64,000 nucleotides of DNA from positions 248,001 through 312,000 of the forward strand of contig JAHBTU010000003.1 in NCBI GenBank assembly GCA_019638455.1, in the 5' to 3' direction. This document shows positions 62,423 through 64,000 of this stretch, piece by piece. Positions within the stretch are counted from its first letter, which is position 1; each line of letters starts with the position of its first letter. The DNA comes from Saprospiraceae bacterium. GTDB lineage: Bacteria > Bacteroidota > Bacteroidia > Chitinophagales > Saprospiraceae. The notes under the pieces were generated by a model. The model searched no databases. It was not told the origin of the DNA and saw only the letters and a program-made list of their open reading frames with translations. Both the position numbers and the translations under genes were made by a program.

Positions 62423-64000
62423 ATGCGCGTCCATCTACTTTTGAAAAAGGCGATTATTCTCTTTTTTTCACTTGCAGCGGCTTTCTCGTCGCGGTCGCAG
62501 GTGACGATTTCTGGTAACATTGTGAATGTCGCCACTGGCAACGGGCTTGCCGAGGTGAGTGTGCAGCTGGCCAGCGCCACCGACACGCTTCATCAACTGA
62601 CGGACGACAATGGCAATTATTCTTTTTCTGTGCCGGCGGGGGGTACTTACATCGTCACCCCTGAAAAAAACGACAATCCTTTGGTGGGCATTGGCACGCT
62701 GGATTTGGTGCTGGTCGGCAAATACATACTTGGAGAAATACCATTCACCTCGCCTTATCAAATCATCGCCGCTGATATTGACGGCTCAAACAGCGTGGAG
62801 GCGGAGGATACGACGGCGCTGCGGAAGGCGATTTTGGGCATCTACGAGGATGTGCCTAAATCGTGGCGATTCGTGCCAACGAACTATGTGTTCCCAAATC
62901 CGCAAGACCCGTTTCCTTTCCCTGAATCGGTGGTGTTGGAGAATCTTTCGAGCGATGTGGGGGGAGTGGATTTTGTGGGGGTGCAGGTGGGGAAGATACC
63001 GTTTGCGGGGCAAGGCGTGTCCGTCATGTCTGGCAAAATCACGACCCCGTGGGGCGTTCCATTGGTCGGCTTCCCCATTTTTTTGTTGGATGGCAACTCT
63101 AACGTAGTGGCCACTACCTTCACCAACAATGCAGGTCAATACGCGCTTGTCGCCCCCGATGGCGGCACTTATTTTTTCAAACTGCACAACCCCGGCAACC
63201 CGCTCAATGGCGTGACCGCCAACGACGTGGATTTGATAACCAAGCACATCCTCGGCCTCGAACCGCTGTCCGCGCCTTACGGGTTGATGGCTGCCGATGT
63301 GAATCGTTCCAATAGCGTCACTACTGCGGATGTTGCGCAGGTAAATGATTTGATTGCCGGGGAAATCGCCAATTTTTCATCGGGGCTTTCTTGGGTCTTT
63401 GTGGATGCCAATGATTCTTTTCCCAATCCCATAAATCCGTTCGCAAACCAATTTTTTCCTGCCGGTTCTTTCACCCAACTCGATTTTTACGCTATCAAAT
63501 TGGGCGACGTGGACGGCGACGCGCTGCTCGACCCGGCCAGTTTGGGCGCTTATGATTGGTCGCCTGCCCTCATTGACGGCACGTTGGACGTGGACGACAA
63601 TAGTGATTGTGTGGGCGATGCCATTAGCCAAACGTGGTTAAATTGGCTCGTGCGGGCGGAAGGCAACGAGGGCGTTTTTTACATAGTGGTCGAGTCAGTT
63701 GGTTCTTACAACCTGCCTGTGCCGGAGGGTGAGTATGCCGTGACGCTCGTCAGCCCAAGCCCGCTTTGGGAGGTTTGCCCGCCAACAGCCAATACGGTGC
63801 AAGCCTCGGCAAACAGTATTGTTTCTGTAGATTTTGTTGCAAAAAAACTGAGCCACTGCCCCTTTCTCGAAATTGACCTCGCTGCCCCTTTCCTCCGTCG
63901 CTGCTTCGACAATCCCTACGCTGTCTTTTATTGCAACAAAGGCACGGCGCCTGCCGAAAATGTCTTTATCGAAATCGAGTTCGACCCCGAACTCTCGGTG
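62423..64000 (+). CDS. Secreted dockerin-repeat protein with Ig-like modules (runs off the window)
   Basis: An open frame of 526 codons without a stop in the window. Signal peptide MRVHLLLKKAIILFFSLAAA followed by FSSRSQ; a carboxypeptidase-regulatory/SdrD-B-like module (VTISGNIVNVATGNGLAEVS, DDNGNYSFSVPAGGTYIVT); dockerin-type calcium repeats (GTLDLVLVGKYILGE and ADIDGSNSVEAEDTTALRKA; again NDVDLITKHILGLEPL and ADVNRSNSVTTADVAQV); then a DUF11-like Ig module (KGTAPAENVFIEIEFDPELS). The layout is typical of large T9SS cargo of Saprospirales, whose sorting domain would lie past the edge. Whether these dockerin-like units bind a cohesin is unknown; in this phylum they often act simply as calcium-stabilised modules. 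Confidence 0.8.
   Translation, partial: MRVHLLLKKAIILFFSLAAAFSSRSQVTISGNIVNVATGNGLAEVSVQLASATDTLHQLTDDNGNYSFSVPAGGTYIVTPEKNDNPLVGIGTLDLVLVGKYILGEIPFTSPYQIIAADIDGSNSVEAEDTTALRKAILGIYEDVPKSWRFVPTNYVFPNPQDPFPFPESVVLENLSSDVGGVDFVGVQVGKIPFAGQGVSVMSGKITTPWGVPLVGFPIFLLDGNSNVVATTFTNNAGQYALVAPDGGTYFFKLHNPGNPLNGVTANDVDLITKHILGLEPLSAPYGLMAADVNRSNSVTTADVAQVNDLIAGEIANFSSGLSWVFVDANDSFPNPINPFANQFFPAGSFTQLDFYAIKLGDVDGDALLDPASLGAYDWSPALIDGTLDVDDNSDCVGDAISQTWLNWLVRAEGNEGVFYIVVESVGSYNLPVPEGEYAVTLVSPSPLWEVCPPTANTVQASANSIVSVDFVAKKLSHCPFLEIDLAAPFLRRCFDNPYAVFYCNKGTAPAENVFIEIEFDPELSV

Overview
The window is chromosomal DNA from a member of the Bacteroidota, most likely Saprospirales (Saprospiraceae or Lewinella/Haliscomenobacter-like). 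The evidence is: several very long secreted proteins with type IX secretion (T9SS) C-terminal sorting domains, SprB repeats, a class-B succinate dehydrogenase cytochrome b, Bacteroidota-only families (DUF6427, DUF6794, CcmD-like), promoters of the TTG-N19/20-TAnnTTTG type, and almost no Shine-Dalgarno sequences. The base composition is fairly GC-rich, with visibly AT-richer islands at about 15.8-18.8 kb, 27-29 kb and 54.6-57.7 kb.

Layout. 0-3 kb: start of pdxH and a Rad50/SbcC-type ATPase, both on the minus strand. 3.5-8.7 kb: a secreted glucosaminidase, then sdhC-sdhA-[secreted jelly-roll-like protein]-sdhB. 9.5-15 kb: an Lrp/AsnC regulator and two T9SS cargo proteins. 15-18.8 kb: an atypical SDR, then a two-gene AT-rich cassette of an AbiC-like membrane protein and a P-loop NTPase, a candidate undescribed anti-phage module. 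18.9-27 kb: ffh, an outer-membrane barrel, and a minus-strand group of topA, an EAD11-like small protein, an unknown small protein, holA and a double-LysM protein. 27.2-29.4 kb: a Septu-type ATPase + HNH pair (PtuA/PtuB-like), separated by a 186-bp repeat. 29.4-40.6 kb: small membrane and periplasmic proteins, a single-domain asparaginase homologue, a penicillin-acylase-family enzyme, OmpA with thrombospondin type 3 repeats, glutamate dehydrogenase, a Kazal-domain lipoprotein, purQ and a DUF6427 membrane protein. 40.6-41.1 kb: a repeat-rich scar holding only the first ~31 codons of smpB. 41.1-49.8 kb: a broken T9SS beta-helix gene and a 1983-residue SprB-repeat adhesin. 50-54.6 kb: an AlkZ/YcaQ-like protein followed by five compact genes, four of them without recognised function. 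54.6-64 kb: a T9SS BNR-repeat protein, paaZ, a Uma2 nuclease, a lineage-specific helical protein and the start of a secreted dockerin-like protein.

How the genes work together. Housekeeping functions (succinate oxidation, SRP targeting, topoisomerase, polymerase III delta, purine synthesis, glutamate metabolism) are interleaved with a large secreted surface proteome exported by Sec and T9SS. Defence genes sit between housekeeping genes: the AbiC-like/NTPase pair between an SDR gene and ffh, and Septu just upstream of topA. A family of ~185-bp repeats has remodelled at least two loci (between ptuA and ptuB, and in front of the smpB stump), and a degenerate relative lies after paaZ. No rRNA, CRISPR array or transposase was seen. 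tRNA genes were looked for only by eye and none was recognised.
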